Assembly: GCA_903929065.1 (NCBI GenBank)
Contig: CAIYTJ010000033.1
Location: 1 to 16,772, forward strand
Direction: 5' to 3'
Length of the DNA: 16,772 nucleotides
From: an uncultured Bacteroidales bacterium
GTDB taxonomy: Bacteria > Bacteroidota > Bacteroidia > Bacteroidales > Paludibacteraceae
This document shows positions 7,437-15,533 of this stretch, piece by piece. How positions within the stretch are numbered: the stretch's first letter is position 1; every line of letters starts with the position of its first letter. The notes beneath the pieces were generated by a model, which saw nothing but the letters and a program-made list of their open reading frames with translations, was not told the DNA's origin and searched no databases. Made by a program: the position numbers and the translations under genes.

Positions 7437-7500
7437 ATAAAAAAGAATTACAGTGATTATATCGGTTCGCTATTCATTTATATATTGCTGAATACACTTA

Positions 7501-10500
7501 TTACACCATCTTTGCCGGAGCGCCCACAAATACATTATTTTCGGGCAGGGTTTCGCTTTTCATCAATACCGAAAGCGGTTCGAGTGAAGAGCGGTCTTCC
7601 ATTTTTGAGTCATAAAGCACCACCGCCATACCGCCCACACTGCAGTTTTTGCCAATATCGACGTACGACATTTTCATGACACGGTCTTCAAACAAATGGG
7701 TTTGCAGCGTGCAGTTATCGTTCAGCGCCGAATCATCTCCTATTTTTATCAGGTCAAATTCGGTGATTTGAGTGGTATACAGGCAGGTTCGCTTCCCGAT
7801 TTTACAACCCAGCAATCGCAACGGATATTTGATAAACGGCGTTCCGGTAAGCAAATTCAGGAAAAATAACACGAGAAAGTTCTCGTAAATTCCCGTTACC
7901 AGTTCGCTGCGCCACACATAATGACTCCAGAGCGGTTTTTTTGACGGTTTATATTTGCCGATAATTACCCATTTCAGTAAAGCCATCATTAGCGTTCCCA
8001 GTAATGCGGCACCCAGGTACAGGAAAGGAAACACAAACACCAGCTCGTTCAAATCATGGTGAACCTGCATGTATGAAACCACATTGGTAATCAACACGGC
8101 GTAGGTAATGAAAAGGGTGGTAGGCATTACCACGCGGAAAAACTCGATAAAATAGCGCAGTGCAAAGAGTTTTCGAGTGGGTTTGTAAGTGGTTTCCGTT
8201 GAAAAATCGGTATTTATATCGCGCTTTGGTAAATACACGGCCGGCGAGCCAAACCACGAAGTGCCATCGGGTGCCGGAAGATCTTCGGTTTTCATTTTGG
8301 ACAAAACACCCACCAGCACATTGTTTCCAAGTTCTGTTGCCGGACTGATAACGGCGCTGTTTCCCACAAAGGTGCGGTTACCGATATACGTTTTGGCAAT
8401 GGTGATATAACCGTTTCGCACATGCGAAGCACCAATGGAAACCGAATCGGCCAGAAAACATTCATCGCCGGTAACCAGTAAATCGGGCGAAATAAATTCT
8501 ACGGTAGAAATCTCCACGCGCTTACCCATTTTCACTCCAAGCATTCTGAACCAGAATTGTAAATACAGTGTGGTGTAAAGTGTCCCGATAACCTGCAGGC
8601 TGAGCTTCATCAACTGGTCGAAAAACCATTTTTTATAGTAAAAGAAACTATCTACCGGATATTTCCCTTCTTTAATATTACCCAGCAAGAGCCATTTCAA
8701 TCCGGTAATAATCAATGTCAGCAGCACCACAAATGAAACCCCGACACCAAAGGTTGTCCATAGGAAATGATATCCGTCGGAAATATAATCCAGATGCGTA
8801 ATCAGCATCATACCCGGAAAATAAGCTACCATGGTTATCAGCGGAATGATAAAAACACTCAGAAAGAACAAAAGAGAATTTTTAAAACTCCAGAGTTTTT
8901 TGGTTTCGATAAGCTGATTGATTCCGATTTTTTCGGCTGGCGAACCGCCCCAGTTTTCGTTGGCCGGAATAGTAAAACCTTCCGGAACGAGCGTCAAATC
9001 ATCGATGGATGAATTGGCTTCCATCCGCGAATTATGCGACAAACAACAACGCGTTCCGACAAACACATCATTTTCCAGCTCAATGCTTCCAATGTGCAGA
9101 TATCCGTCGGCAATGTGGTAGCCGCGCATATGTGTATCGGTGCAAACGCTCACATTGTCGCCTATTTTCAATAAATCATAAATGGAAATAGCCGAAGTAT
9201 TGATATGAACATTTTTACCGATTTTTGCACCCAGCGAACGCAGGAAAACATTGATCAACGGCGTGCCGCTGAAATAACTGATAGGTGCAATATTAATCAC
9301 TTTATCCGTTATCCAGAAGCGGAAATAATACATGCCCCAGAGTTTGTATTTTCCCGGTTTCACTTTTCCGATAACCGCCCATTTAAAGCCAATGGCAAAA
9401 AGCGTAAGCACCGGCAGCAGTGCAAAATACATAACCAGCATCAACAACAACGAATCTACCACTCCCAAATCGGCCTGATAATAATAGGCATAAACAAAAA
9501 ACGGTCCCATCCATTCCATCCCGAAAAGCAAAATCAGGAAAATCATGGAAATTCCCTGAAACAACGAGCAGGTATAATAACTCAGACTGGTTGGTTTATG
9601 AATATCGCGCTCTTTTTTTGGTTTTTGAGTCGCTGACTGTTTACATTTCTCGAGTTTCGATGCCAAATCAGTCAACACGGGATGTTTATAAATATCTACC
9701 ACCGACATGGTTTCAAACATGTTGTGTTCGCGCAGTTCCGAAGTAACCAACGCAGCCAAAAGTGAATGCCCACCCAAATCATCAAAGAAATTATCGTCCA
9801 TTGAAATATCCTCGCGTCCGATATTTTTGGCAATGATATTCACCAGTATCTTTTCTAAAACGGTTTTAGGAGGAATAATTTCTTTTTGAGCCGAAAAGGA
9901 AAGCGGTGTTTTCGGTACCGGCAAGCGTTTCCGGTCAATTTTCTGGCTGGTTGTTATCGGCAATTCGGTGATTGTATCAAGTGTCGCCGGAATCATATAA
10001 TGCGGTAATTTCAACCGCAGCAAATTGGCAATTCCTTCACGATCCACTTGTTTACCGGGTCTTTCCACCACAAAAGCCACCAGTTGCTGTGTCGATTCGT
10101 CCAACGAAACAACCGCCGCCTGAATACTTTCGAATTTCAGCAGTAATCCTTCAATTTCGGACAATTCCACCCGAAAACCGCGCACTTTTACCTGCGCATC
10201 GGCTCTTCCAACAAAGCGAATCTGACCGTTGGGTGCATATTTCGCTATGTCACCGGAGCGGTAATATCGTTTTAAAATGCCATCAAACTTATCAGTTTCA
10301 ATAAATTTCCGTTCGGTCAGTTTTTCCTGATTCAGATATCCGCGTGCCACGCAACTTCCGCCAATCAGAATTTCGCCTTCTTCTTCACCGCTAACCCGTT
10401 CCAGTTGTTCAGTTACAATTACAACATCATATCCCGGCAAGGCGGTTCCGATGGTTACTTCTTCCGCTGGATCAAGAATCAGGTAAGTGGCAATAACCGC

Positions 10501-11391
10501 TGCTTCGGTTGGTCCATACGTGTTATAAACCAACCGTCCGGGTTTGCACCAGCGATGCGCCATATCCGTAGAACAAACTTCGCCGCCGAAAATCAGTATT
10601 TTCAATCGGGGAATGTCCTCTTTCACCATCGAAAGCAAGGTGGGTGCACACGATAAAAAAGTGATATTGAGTTTATTGAGAATAGACGAAAAACGGTCGC
10701 CGGAGCGCATAATTTCAAAAGTGCCGACCACCAGTGTAGCACCGGCAGCAAATGTCACCCAGATTTCTTCCACCGAAGCGTCGAACGAAACCGAAAAACC
10801 CTGCAAAGCCCTGTCGTTATAGTCAATCGGATAAATTTGCAAAGCTCCTTTTATGTAGGTAATCACATTTCTATGCTCCAGCAACACGCCTTTCGGCATT
10901 CCCGAAGTTCCCGAAGTGTAAATGACATAACACAAATCGCTTGGTTTTCTGTTTAGTGCCTCGGGTTTTGTAGTTGGATAGTTGGATAAGTCGGCAAGTT
11001 GATGGTCAACATTGAAAATCAAATGATTATTGAGCTGAGCACCGATTCGTTCAAGAATTTCATCCGAGGTAATCAGAATTTTGGCACCGGAATCCTGCAT
11101 AATATAATTCACGCGATCGGCAGGAATTTCAGCATCCAGCGGAATATATGCACCGCCGGCTTTGAGTACAGCAAGCATGGCGGGATAAATCATTTCGCAG
11201 CGCGGCAGTAAAATAACCGCTTTTTCTTCGGGAGCAATTCCTTTTTCCTGTAGAAAATGAGCCAGTTGATTGGCTAATTTATCCGTTTCGGCATAAGTCA
11301 AACCAATTTTGCCATTTTCAATGGCAATCGCATTCGGGAACTTGCGGGCAGATTTTTCAAAGAATGAATCAAGAAACTGAATGGAGTCCAT
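7501..11391 (-). CDS. Pls-like membrane NRPS (epsilon-poly-L-lysine synthetase architecture)
   Basis: The protein has 1296 residues. The N-terminal adenylation domain (about 1-495) has TSGTSGMPKG (159-168), FDASVEEIW (203-211), NTYGPTE (290-296), YRSGD (377-381), RGFRVELSEIE (404-414) and catalytic K484 in QKIDRK. A carrier domain (about 510-580) has the attachment Ser543 in DDLGGHS. No condensation or thioesterase domain follows. Residues 600-1296 instead hold six predicted TM segments (about 607-632, 646-671, 838-865, 883-902, 1084-1108, 1117-1140) around three tandem hexapeptide-repeat-like domains. This matches the NRPS terminal domain TIGR02353 and the Pls enzyme of Streptomyces albulus, which polymerises one amino acid by its epsilon amine. 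The specificity positions read D-A-E-S-I-G-T-V-I-K, and the Glu suits a basic substrate. It needs a phosphopantetheinyl transferase encoded elsewhere. It has its own promoter-like box and is isolated from the next gene by a terminator. The architecture is sure; product and substrate are inferred. Confidence 0.92.
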   Translation of the reverse strand: MDSIQFLDSFFEKSARKFPNAIAIENGKIGLTYAETDKLANQLAHFLQEKGIAPEEKAVILLPRCEMIYPAMLAVLKAGGAYIPLDAEIPADRVNYIMQDSGAKILITSDEILERIGAQLNNHLIFNVDHQLADLSNYPTTKPEALNRKPSDLCYVIYTSGTSGMPKGVLLEHRNVITYIKGALQIYPIDYNDRALQGFSVSFDASVEEIWVTFAAGATLVVGTFEIMRSGDRFSSILNKLNITFLSCAPTLLSMVKEDIPRLKILIFGGEVCSTDMAHRWCKPGRLVYNTYGPTEAAVIATYLILDPAEEVTIGTALPGYDVVIVTEQLERVSGEEEGEILIGGSCVARGYLNQEKLTERKFIETDKFDGILKRYYRSGDIAKYAPNGQIRFVGRADAQVKVRGFRVELSEIEGLLLKFESIQAAVVSLDESTQQLVAFVVERPGKQVDREGIANLLRLKLPHYMIPATLDTITELPITTSQKIDRKRLPVPKTPLSFSAQKEIIPPKTVLEKILVNIIAKNIGREDISMDDNFFDDLGGHSLLAALVTSELREHNMFETMSVVDIYKHPVLTDLASKLEKCKQSATQKPKKERDIHKPTSLSYYTCSLFQGISMIFLILLFGMEWMGPFFVYAYYYQADLGVVDSLLLMLVMYFALLPVLTLFAIGFKWAVIGKVKPGKYKLWGMYYFRFWITDKVINIAPISYFSGTPLINVFLRSLGAKIGKNVHINTSAISIYDLLKIGDNVSVCTDTHMRGYHIADGYLHIGSIELENDVFVGTRCCLSHNSRMEANSSIDDLTLVPEGFTIPANENWGGSPAEKIGINQLIETKKLWSFKNSLLFFLSVFIIPLITMVAYFPGMMLITHLDYISDGYHFLWTTFGVGVSFVVLLTLIITGLKWLLLGNIKEGKYPVDSFFYYKKWFFDQLMKLSLQVIGTLYTTLYLQFWFRMLGVKMGKRVEISTVEFISPDLLVTGDECFLADSVSIGASHVRNGYITIAKTYIGNRTFVGNSAVISPATELGNNVLVGVLSKMKTEDLPAPDGTSWFGSPAVYLPKRDINTDFSTETTYKPTRKLFALRYFIEFFRVVMPTTLFITYAVLITNVVSYMQVHHDLNELVFVFPFLYLGAALLGTLMMALLKWVIIGKYKPSKKPLWSHYVWRSELVTGIYENFLVLFFLNLLTGTPFIKYPLRLLGCKIGKRTCLYTTQITEFDLIKIGDDSALNDNCTLQTHLFEDRVMKMSYVDIGKNCSVGGMAVVLYDSKMEDRSSLEPLSVLMKSETLPENNVFVGAPAKMV

Positions 11392-11429
11392 CGAATTGTT
11401 TTATGTTTTGGATATTAAATTGATTAATG

Positions 11430-11437
11430 CAAAAATA
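11430..11437 (-). promoter_or_regulatory. -7 box (TATTTTTG, minus strand) for the Pls-like gene
   Basis: CAAAAATA on the plus strand reads TATTTTTG on the minus strand, a match to TAnnTTTG 38 nt before the ATG at 11391. No TTTG is seen at 19-21 nt further upstream, so the promoter is only half supported. The guaB terminator lies between this box and guaB. Confidence 0.5.
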
Positions 11438-11485
11438 GATTATTTCTTAAACATATAGACTTTATATCGGGAATATGGTTTAAAT

Positions 11486-11516
11486 AAAAAAAGATATCCA
11501 ATCAAGGATATCTTTT
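11486..11516 (-). terminator. intrinsic terminator of guaB
   Basis: On the minus strand, AAAAGATATCC pairs perfectly with GGATATCTTTT across a 6-nt loop (plus-strand arms 11489-11499 and 11506-11516). It is followed by further T residues (11488-11486), then ATTTA. It starts about 38 nt after the guaB stop and separates guaB from the Pls-like gene. The symmetrical A/T flanks could let it work in both directions. Confidence 0.8.
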
Positions 11517-11553
11517 AAAAATATAAATAAGTGGATGAAAATATCTGAAAACC

Positions 11554-13059
11554 TTAGCTGTTCGTACTTCTGGTGTCTTTTACCACCACATCATGAGCAC
11601 CGCCTTCAATAATACTGGTTGAGGAAACCAAGGTGATTTTTGCATTCTGTTTCAGATCGTCCAGATTAATTACTCCACAACTTCCAAGCGTAGATTTAAT
11701 TTTACCCAGCGTGATATCCAAATTGTCTTTAAGCTTTCCTGCATACGGTACAAAACTGTCGACGCCTTCTTCAAACTTCAGACTATCACTGCCGCCCATA
11801 TCGTACCGTTGCCAGTTGCGGGCACGGTTTGAACCTTCGCCCCAGTATTCTTTCATATAATTTCCGTTGACCATCAGTTTGCGTGTCGGGCTTTCGTCGA
11901 AACGGGCAAAATATCGTCCCATCATGATAAAATCAGCGCCCATAGCCAGTGCCAGCACCATGTGATAATCCTGTACAATTCCGCCATCAGAACAAATCGG
12001 AACGTAAATTCCGGTCTTTTTGAAATATTCATCGCGGGCTTCGGACACTTCTATCAGTGCTGTTGCTTGTCCGCGTCCGATACCTTTTTGTTCACGGGTA
12101 ATACAAATAGAACCGCCGCCAACGCCTACTTTCACAAAATCGGCTCCGGCTTCAGCCAGATACAGAAATCCGTCACGGTCAACCACATTTCCGGCACCAA
12201 CTTTTACATTTTCACCGTAAGAAGATTTGATATATTCGATGGTTTCTTTTTGGTAAACTGAAAAACCGTCGGAAGAATCAATACACATAACATCCACACC
12301 GGCAGCAAGCAATGCCGGAACACGTTCCACGTAGTCACGGGTATTTATACCGGCACCTACCAACAGTTTCATATTATCATCCGAAAGTTCGTTAGGATTG
12401 GCCTTATGGTTCTCGTAATCCTTGCGAAACACAAAATATTTCAGGTTCTGATCTTTATCAATAATCGGTAAACAATTGAGTTTGTGATCCCAGATAATAT
12501 CGTTGGCATCTCCAATAGAAATTCCAAACTCGCCGGTAACGAGTTTTGCAAAAGGATTCATAAACTCTTTGACCTTTGTATCCGGATTGTCGCGGGTTAT
12601 CCGGTAATCACGACCGGTAACAATTCCAAGCAATTTACCATCCGATGTTCCATCATCCGTTATACCTATGGTACCATGACCTGATCTTTCTTTCAAAGCA
12701 ATCACCTCACTCAACGTGTTTTCAGGTGTCAGGTTGGCATTACTTACCACAAATCCGGCTTTGTAACTTTTCACTTTGAATACCATTTCAGCCTGCGATT
12801 CGATGCTCTGTGACCCGAATATAAATGAAAGTCCGCCATAACGTGCCAACGCAATGCCCATTTTATGGTCCGAAACTGATTGCATGATAGCAGATACAAA
12901 AGGTATGTTGAGGGAAATCGGAGCTTTTTCTCCTTTCCTGAATTTCACAAGCGGGGTTTTCAGTGAAATATTCGCAGGGTTACAATCTTTGGTAGTTAAA
13001 CCCGGTATCAATAAATATTCGCTGAAAGTGCGTGAAATATCGTTTAAAATATGTGCCAT
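11554..13059 (-). CDS. guaB: IMP dehydrogenase, Tritrichomonas foetus-like subtype
   Basis: The 501-residue cytoplasmic enzyme oxidises IMP to XMP with NAD, the committed step of GMP synthesis. The (beta/alpha)8 barrel has VSAIMQSVSD (55-64), D261 in CIDSSDG, the catalytic loop GGGSICITREQKG with Cys319, SDGG with D358 and the flap with Arg418-Tyr419 in NWQRYD. A two-CBS Bateman insert occupies about 95-220. The sequence and numbering fit the T. foetus enzyme as I remember it (Asp261, Cys319, Asp358, Arg418, Tyr419) better than classical GuaB of about 490 residues. The signature GRYFARFDESPTRK replaces the usual GSxxAGxxESPG. The ATG at 13059 is chosen because the upstream ATG at 13113 lies within the -33 promoter element. 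Its own promoter and terminator make it monocistronic. The enzyme call is secure. Confidence 0.95.
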   Translation of the reverse strand: MAHILNDISRTFSEYLLIPGLTTKDCNPANISLKTPLVKFRKGEKAPISLNIPFVSAIMQSVSDHKMGIALARYGGLSFIFGSQSIESQAEMVFKVKSYKAGFVVSNANLTPENTLSEVIALKERSGHGTIGITDDGTSDGKLLGIVTGRDYRITRDNPDTKVKEFMNPFAKLVTGEFGISIGDANDIIWDHKLNCLPIIDKDQNLKYFVFRKDYENHKANPNELSDDNMKLLVGAGINTRDYVERVPALLAAGVDVMCIDSSDGFSVYQKETIEYIKSSYGENVKVGAGNVVDRDGFLYLAEAGADFVKVGVGGGSICITREQKGIGRGQATALIEVSEARDEYFKKTGIYVPICSDGGIVQDYHMVLALAMGADFIMMGRYFARFDESPTRKLMVNGNYMKEYWGEGSNRARNWQRYDMGGSDSLKFEEGVDSFVPYAGKLKDNLDITLGKIKSTLGSCGVINLDDLKQNAKITLVSSTSIIEGGAHDVVVKDTRSTNS

Positions 13060-13082
13060 ATTGAGGTTGATTAAAAGTTTGG

Positions 13083-13114
13083 CAAAGATAACCAAATTTC
13101 GAATACCATTCAAA
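13083..13114 (-). promoter_or_regulatory. Bacteroidota promoter for guaB (TTTG-N20-TATCTTTG, minus strand)
   Basis: Plus-strand CAAA at 13111-13114 and CAAAGATA at 13083-13090 read as a -33 TTTG and a -7 TATCTTTG on the minus strand, with exactly 20 nt between them. The expected start site lies about 15-20 nt before the ATG at 13059. The spacing equals that of the Ald-like gene promoter. Confidence 0.8.
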
Positions 13115-13385
13115 CATTAAAAGTCATCTTTAATTCAATTACAGCTATTTATACCAATTATACAATATCCACTAATTTCAATCAACTAAATATGATTGAA
13201 TTAACAACAATTTAATCCTGATTTCTCCTGCTATTTTACAATTCAATTTTTAGTAAACGCGTTTAAATAAGACCTACAACCCGATTAAACGTCAATAAAT
13301 GCAGATGTAAATAATATGACCTATAAATTACGATTAATAATTGCTAAAAATCTGTTCACATCGTTTAAATTCAGATTATAAATGA

Positions 13386-13393
13386 TAACTTTG
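13386..13393 (+). promoter_or_regulatory. -7 box (TAACTTTG) for the parvulin-type PPIase gene
   Basis: TAACTTTG matches TAnnTTTG and overlaps the 10-bp palindrome CTTTGCAAAG (13389-13398). No good TTTG lies 19-21 nt upstream; TTTA at 13364-13367 is 18 nt away. Transcription from here would give a leader of about 95 nt. Confidence 0.55.
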
Positions 13394-13403
13394 CAAAGCA
13401 TTT

Positions 13404-13427
13404 TTGTTTTGTAATACAACAAAACAA
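13404..13427 (+). other. leader hairpin at the predicted 5' end of the PPIase mRNA
   Basis: TTGTTTTG (13404-13411) and CAAAACAA (13420-13427) are exact reverse complements with an 8-nt loop. The hairpin begins a few nucleotides after the transcription start predicted from the -7 box. It could protect the 5' end of the mRNA or be incidental in AT-rich DNA. Confidence 0.3.
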
Positions 13428-13496
13428 GTAAAATACCGTTTAAATCCTGATAAAACCGTAGTGTTAATTCAAAGTTTATAAATCATTAAATCATTT

Positions 13497-15443
13497 ATGA
13501 AACGTTCAGTATTAAGTTTAGTTGCTTTTTTTGCATTATCGTCGGCCATATGTGCCCAATCTACCGATCCGATTCTTATGACCATTAACGGTAAACCTGT
13601 TCACAAATCGGAATTTGAATACATTTACAACAAAAACAATTCCAACAACTCACTGGATAAGAAAACGTTGGAAGAATATGTTGACTTATTTGTAAATTTC
13701 AAATTAAAAGTTGAAGAAGCTAAAACGCAGGGAATAGACACCACAAAATCTTTTATTAATGAATTATCCGGCTATCGTTCGCAGCTGACAAAGCCTTACC
13801 TGACCGATTCGAAAGTGGATGATGCCACATTGCGTGAAGCTTATGACCGCTCAAAAGAAGACATTGATGTAAGCCACATTTTGATTCGAATTCCCCAAAA
13901 TGCAACTCCGGCTGACACGTTGAAAGCGTGGAACGACATTAATTCCGTTGCAAAGCGCCTGTTGAAAGAAGATTTTTCAAAAGTAGCCAAAGAAGTTTCT
14001 CAGGATCAGAGCGCCGAGCAAAACAAAGGCCATATCGGCTGGATTTCTGCTTTCCGCACCGTTTATCCTTTCGAAACAATGGCTTATAACACACCGGTTG
14101 GTACAATTTCGAAACCGGTTCGTACTGCATTCGGATATCATATTTTGAAAGTTCATGGCCGACGTGCTTCATTGGGCGAAGTGTTGGTTGCTCATATCAT
14201 GACTTTTACGTCCAAAGATAAAGGTCAGGACAGCATTAATAACAGAGCCAAAGCGCTTATTGATTCCATTTATTCCCGCATCAAAGCTGGTGACGATTTC
14301 GGAATGCTGGCAAGCAAATACTCCATGGATAAAGGTTCTTCGGTGAAAAACGGTGAACTTCCCTGGTTTGGTACCGGCCGTATGGTTCCTGAATTTGAAA
14401 CCGCTGCCTTTGCCTTGAAAAATAAAGGAGATTATTCGGAACCTATCCAATCTCAATACGGATGGCATATTTTGAAACTGATTGATAAAAAAGGACTTGC
14501 TCCATACGAAGAACTGAAAGCCGACCTGGAACGCAAAGTAAAACGCGACGAGCGTGCCAACCGCGGACAACAGGCATTTTTGGCCAAATCGAGAACCGAC
14601 AATAACTACAAACAAAACAATGCTGCTATACAGGAATTCGTAAAATTGCTGGACAAACGCACCTTGAACGATTCTATTTTTAAAGTGGAAATAGCCAAAT
14701 TAGATAAACCAATTTGCAGCTTTGCCGGAAAAAATTATACGCAGGCTGATTTTGCAAGCTATCTGAAGAAAAACCCCAACACGGAAAAAACCATTGCTTC
14801 CGAAATAATCGGTGAGAAATTTGATGCTTTTGCTGACGCTGCTTTGCTGGTTTACGAAGACACTCAACTGGAAAATAAATACGATGATTTCCGGAATCTG
14901 ATGCAGGAATACCACGACGGAATTTTACTTTTCGAAGTAAGTAACCGAGAAGTTTGGGACAAAGCATCGAAAGATACCAAAGGGTTGGAAAAATACTTCA
15001 ATACACACAAAGACGTTTACAAATGGGAAAAACCACATTATAAAGGCCGTGTGATACTTTGCAAAGATATGAAGACTTTTGATGCAGCAAAACTCATTGT
15101 GAAACGAAACGTTATCGATTCAATTGACAAATACCTTCGTGTCCGCCTGAATGACAGCATTCAACACGTGAAAGTAGAAAAAGGACTTTGGGTTCAGGGT
15201 GATAATAAAGTGGTTGATAACCAGGTTTTCAAAACTAAAGACAAATTTGAGCCGGCAAAAGATTATCCATATTCATTTGTGGTTGGTAAAGTGATTGCTA
15301 AACCGGAAGATTACACCGATGTTCGCGGATTGGTGACAGCCGATTATCAGGAATTTTTGGAACAGGAATGGATTAAGGCACTTCGGGCAAAATATCCGGT
15401 AAAAGTTGACGAAAATGTTTTGAAAACGGTTAAGAAAAACTAA
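13497..15443 (+). CDS. periplasmic peptidyl-prolyl isomerase with two parvulin domains (SurA/PpiC-like)
   Basis: The 648-residue protein has a Sec signal peptide (residues 1-20, SAICA before Gln21) and a SurA_N-like helical segment (about 23-120). Parvulin domain 1 spans about 124-220 (DVSHILIRI, KGHIGWISAFRTVYPFE, AFGYHILKVHG). Parvulin domain 2 spans about 228-330 (VLVAHIMTF, GELPWFGTGRMVPEFETAAF, YGWHILKLID). A long C-terminal region (about 335-648) is without a recognised domain. Such proteins assist folding of outer-membrane beta-barrel proteins in the periplasm. It precedes a SurA-like lipoprotein gene, a common Bacteroidota arrangement, with a terminator and promoter signal between the two. 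No membrane anchor is seen beyond the signal peptide. The family is sure; whether both domains are catalytic is not. Confidence 0.93.
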   Translation: MKRSVLSLVAFFALSSAICAQSTDPILMTINGKPVHKSEFEYIYNKNNSNNSLDKKTLEEYVDLFVNFKLKVEEAKTQGIDTTKSFINELSGYRSQLTKPYLTDSKVDDATLREAYDRSKEDIDVSHILIRIPQNATPADTLKAWNDINSVAKRLLKEDFSKVAKEVSQDQSAEQNKGHIGWISAFRTVYPFETMAYNTPVGTISKPVRTAFGYHILKVHGRRASLGEVLVAHIMTFTSKDKGQDSINNRAKALIDSIYSRIKAGDDFGMLASKYSMDKGSSVKNGELPWFGTGRMVPEFETAAFALKNKGDYSEPIQSQYGWHILKLIDKKGLAPYEELKADLERKVKRDERANRGQQAFLAKSRTDNNYKQNNAAIQEFVKLLDKRTLNDSIFKVEIAKLDKPICSFAGKNYTQADFASYLKKNPNTEKTIASEIIGEKFDAFADAALLVYEDTQLENKYDDFRNLMQEYHDGILLFEVSNREVWDKASKDTKGLEKYFNTHKDVYKWEKPHYKGRVILCKDMKTFDAAKLIVKRNVIDSIDKYLRVRLNDSIQHVKVEKGLWVQGDNKVVDNQVFKTKDKFEPAKDYPYSFVVGKVIAKPEDYTDVRGLVTADYQEFLEQEWIKALRAKYPVKVDENVLKTVKKN

Positions 15444-15457
15444 CATAAATCCTAATC

Positions 15458-15502
15458 GCAAGAATAAAAGTCTACCTTTGGCTTTTATTCTTGCTTTTTT
15501 TT
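15458..15502 (+). terminator. intrinsic terminator after the PPIase gene
   Basis: GCAAGAATAAAAG (15458-15470) and its exact reverse complement (15482-15494) form a 13-bp stem with an 11-nt loop, followed by eight T residues (15495-15502). It starts 15 nt after the stop codon. Its loop contains a -7 promoter box for the next gene. Confidence 0.88.
15473..15480 (+). promoter_or_regulatory. -7 box (TACCTTTG) inside the terminator loop, for the SurA-like lipoprotein gene
   Basis: TACCTTTG matches TAnnTTTG and lies wholly in the loop of the upstream terminator. Transcription would start in the right arm, so the new transcript could not form the terminator hairpin. It would carry a leader of roughly 45 nt to the ATG at 15534. 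No TTTG -33 element is seen at the standard spacing. Confidence 0.5.
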
Positions 15503-15533
15503 GCCCGTACCGGTCACTTTCAATTCTTTTATA

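Larger units (their letters stand above)
13254..13445. promoter_or_regulatory. 12-bp palindrome and three CGTTTAAAT copies in the guaB/PPIase divergent region
   Basis: The 437-nt gap between divergent genes contains the perfect palindrome TAAACGCGTTTA (13254-13265). CGTTTAAAT occurs at 13260-13268, 13362-13370 and 13437-13445, with an inverted half-site ATTAAACG at 13284-13291. The copies flank the PPIase -7 box. They could be operator sites, but the motif is AT-rich and CGTTTAAA also occurs in another spacer (about 5611-5618), so chance is possible. Nothing else is recognised in 13115-13385. Confidence 0.25.

Noticed and set aside
9205..9636. 143-codon plus-strand open frame inside the Pls-like gene
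   Set aside because: It is antisense to conserved TM and hexapeptide-like domains, and its composition (His/Arg/Gln-rich) is typical of a shadow frame.
7501..11391. Fusion or frameshift artefact joining an acyl-CoA ligase to an acetyltransferase
   Set aside because: The reading frame is continuous, the A and carrier motifs are NRPS-type, and the whole layout matches the known Pls family, so this is a natural single protein.
14169..14615. 148-codon minus-strand open frame inside the PPIase gene
   Set aside because: Antisense to the second parvulin domain, with no promoter and no recognisable family.
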